A stretch of DNA of 64,000 nucleotides, from contig JAKLKE010000001.1 of the NCBI GenBank assembly GCA_023150775.1, forward strand, positions 1-64,000. The letters run 5' to 3'. The translations under genes and the position numbers were made by a program. This document shows positions 62,537 to 64,000 of the stretch, piece by piece. Below the pieces are notes generated by a model. That model did not search any database. It saw only the letters and a program-made list of their open reading frames with translations, and was not told the origin of the DNA. The first letter of the stretch is position 1. Every line of letters starts with the position of its first letter. The stretch comes from Myxococcota bacterium. Lineage in GTDB: Bacteria > Myxococcota_A > UBA796 > CAJQPC01.

Positions 62537-64000
62537 CTATTCCTCGATGAGGGCGCCGCCGTCCCACTGACCGATACTGAAGATAACAAACTCGGCGGGC
62601 TTCACGGGGCAGATTCCGATCTGCACGTTCACCTGACCGGCGTCGATGAGGTAGCGAGGGTTGGTCTCGTCGTCACACTTGACGTAGAAGGCCTCCTCGG
62701 GGGTGGTGCCGAACAGCGCGCCCGAGCGCCAGACGCGCATCAGGTAGGAGCGCACGTCGCGGACGAGCTTCTTCCACAGGCTGTGATCGTTGGGCTCGAA
62801 CACGGCCCACTGCGAGCCGATCAAGATCGACTGCTCGATCATGATGAACAGGCGGCGGACGTTGATGTACTTCCACGAGGGGTCGTTCTTCGTGCCGAGG
62901 GTACGAGCACCCCAGACGCGAATGCCACGATCCTTGAAGATGCGGATGACGTTGATGCCGCGCTCGTTGTACTGCGCCTGCTCGATGCGGTTCACGTTCT
63001 GGCTGAGGCCGGTGATGCCCATGACCAGCTCGTTCGCCGGAGCCTTGTGCACGCCGCGCTCACCATCGACGCGGGCGTAGATGCCGGCCATGTGACCCGA
63101 GGGCGGGACAAACAGCTCGTTCTTCTCGGCCTTGATCAGCTTGCGGCGGTTGGGGCCCGTGACCTTGATGTGGGCCTGGTCACCCTTGAACCAGCTCGGC
63201 TTCGTGACCTTGACCCAAGGCACATACAACGCGCCGAAGCCCTTCTGGGAGGCGGGGATGTCCATGGAGCCGTCGGAGACGATGGGCCCGTCGAGGATGG
63301 CGAAGCGGTCCTTGCGGATCTCGCACATCTCCAACATCTCGCGCTGCTGGTTGGCGTTGAGGCCGGGGGCGACCATCATCGCCATGTCGTCGATGTCGTC
63401 GAAGGCGTACAGACCGAGCTTGTCGGCCTGGTTCTCACGGATGGAGCAGTCGAGATCCTTGACGCCCATCAGGTAGACGTAGCACTTGCCGCCGCCGTTG
63501 TCGTAGAAGCCGTTCACGCCGGCCACGAAGTTGAAGACCGAGGGCTGGGAGAGGAACTCCTGGAACTCGTTCTTGAGGGCGGGGTCGCGGGCGAGGGCCT
63601 CGAACACCGCGTCAGCGGCCTCATCGGGATCTTCGAAGGACTGGCCGACGATCTCATCGATGGAGCGGGTGGAGAGGAGGTACTCCGCGAAGTAGCTCTG
63701 GAGCCAGCGGAAGAACTCGCTCTTGTTGGTGACAGCGACGGGCGGGATGCTGTACTCGGACTGCAGCGCCGAGGCCTCAGACGCCTTGAAGCTGTAGCCG
63801 TACACCTCGAAGAGGTCTTTGGCGTGCTTGGGCTTGGGCTTGTCGATGGCGAAGGTCGCGTTGATGTTGTTGAGGAGCTCCTCGACGAGCTGATCGTCTT
63901 CAGTGACGACCTTACCCTCGGCGTTCACCACGACCTCAGCGACCTCAACGGCGGCCTGGGTCTTGGTGTCCTGGATCTTCACGCGACCCTTGCTGCCGGG
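62537..64000 (-). CDS. phage tail sheath protein (first sheath), 5' end probably beyond the window
   Basis: FLSQPSVFNFVAGVNGFYDNGGGKCYVYLMGVKDLDCSIREN...GINVIRIFKDRGIRVWGARTLGTKNDPSWKYINVRRLFIMIEQSILIGSQWAVFEPNDHSLWKKLVRDVRSYL; upstream frame (PGSKGR) still open at the edge. Confidence 0.92.
   Translation of the reverse strand, partial: PGSKGRVKIQDTKTQAAVEVAEVVVNAEGKVVTEDDQLVEELLNNINATFAIDKPKPKHAKDLFEVYGYSFKASEASALQSEYSIPPVAVTNKSEFFRWLQSYFAEYLLSTRSIDEIVGQSFEDPDEAADAVFEALARDPALKNEFQEFLSQPSVFNFVAGVNGFYDNGGGKCYVYLMGVKDLDCSIRENQADKLGLYAFDDIDDMAMMVAPGLNANQQREMLEMCEIRKDRFAILDGPIVSDGSMDIPASQKGFGALYVPWVKVTKPSWFKGDQAHIKVTGPNRRKLIKAEKNELFVPPSGHMAGIYARVDGERGVHKAPANELVMGITGLSQNVNRIEQAQYNERGINVIRIFKDRGIRVWGARTLGTKNDPSWKYINVRRLFIMIEQSILIGSQWAVFEPNDHSLWKKLVRDVRSYLMRVWRSGALFGTTPEEAFYVKCDDETNPRYLIDAGQVNVQIGICPVKPAEFVIFSIGQWDGGALIEE

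Noticed and set aside
45495-64000. simple prophage remnant
   Set aside because: No capsid, portal, terminase, integrase or lysis genes; duplicated sheath/tube and the LysM-spike-gp25-baseplate J order fit an injection system better, though the right flank is unseen.
1-64000. tRNA/rRNA genes
   Set aside because: No convincing cloverleaf or rRNA core sequence noticed by eye; a tRNAscan/Infernal run would be needed to exclude them.

Overview
High-GC bacterial chromosome segment, probably Myxococcota or another 'deltaproteobacterial' lineage (inferred from Cys-rich lipoproteins, MopE-like metal-binding repeats, a Ser/Thr kinase and an FHA regulator). The main systems I see are: (1) 45.5-64.0 kb, minus strand: a large part of a phage-tail-like contractile injection system (two sheaths, two tubes, LysM tube initiator, VgrG/gpD-like spike, gp25, baseplate J, tail protein I). 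It also carries a 1492-aa Ala/Arg/Ser/Pro-rich giant protein, a ubiquitin-like/4-TM/RING-like protein and a translationally coupled RlpA. (2) 6.7-11.3 kb: an RtcB2-PrfH RNA-repair operon with a third overlapping ORF, a well-formed sigma54 -24/-12 promoter and a nearby CARF-like sigma54 activator of RtcR type. (3) 41.6-43.1 kb: a probable tripartite toxin-antitoxin-chaperone locus with a SecB-like third gene. (4) 24.9-28.3 kb: a low-GC island with a DUF262 protein, a frameshifted HEPN protein and a DUF5131 (Gp37/Gp68) protein. Several of these islands are bordered by a recurring hairpin (GGTTGA-CCAA-TCAACC) and by partial duplications of the neighbouring gene end, which suggests a shared insertion mode. 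Two housekeeping-type genes (a Ser/Thr kinase and an M16 peptidase) carry internal frameshifting deletions that are either real decay or assembly errors. All calls come from reading the sequence and supplied translations; no database search was run.
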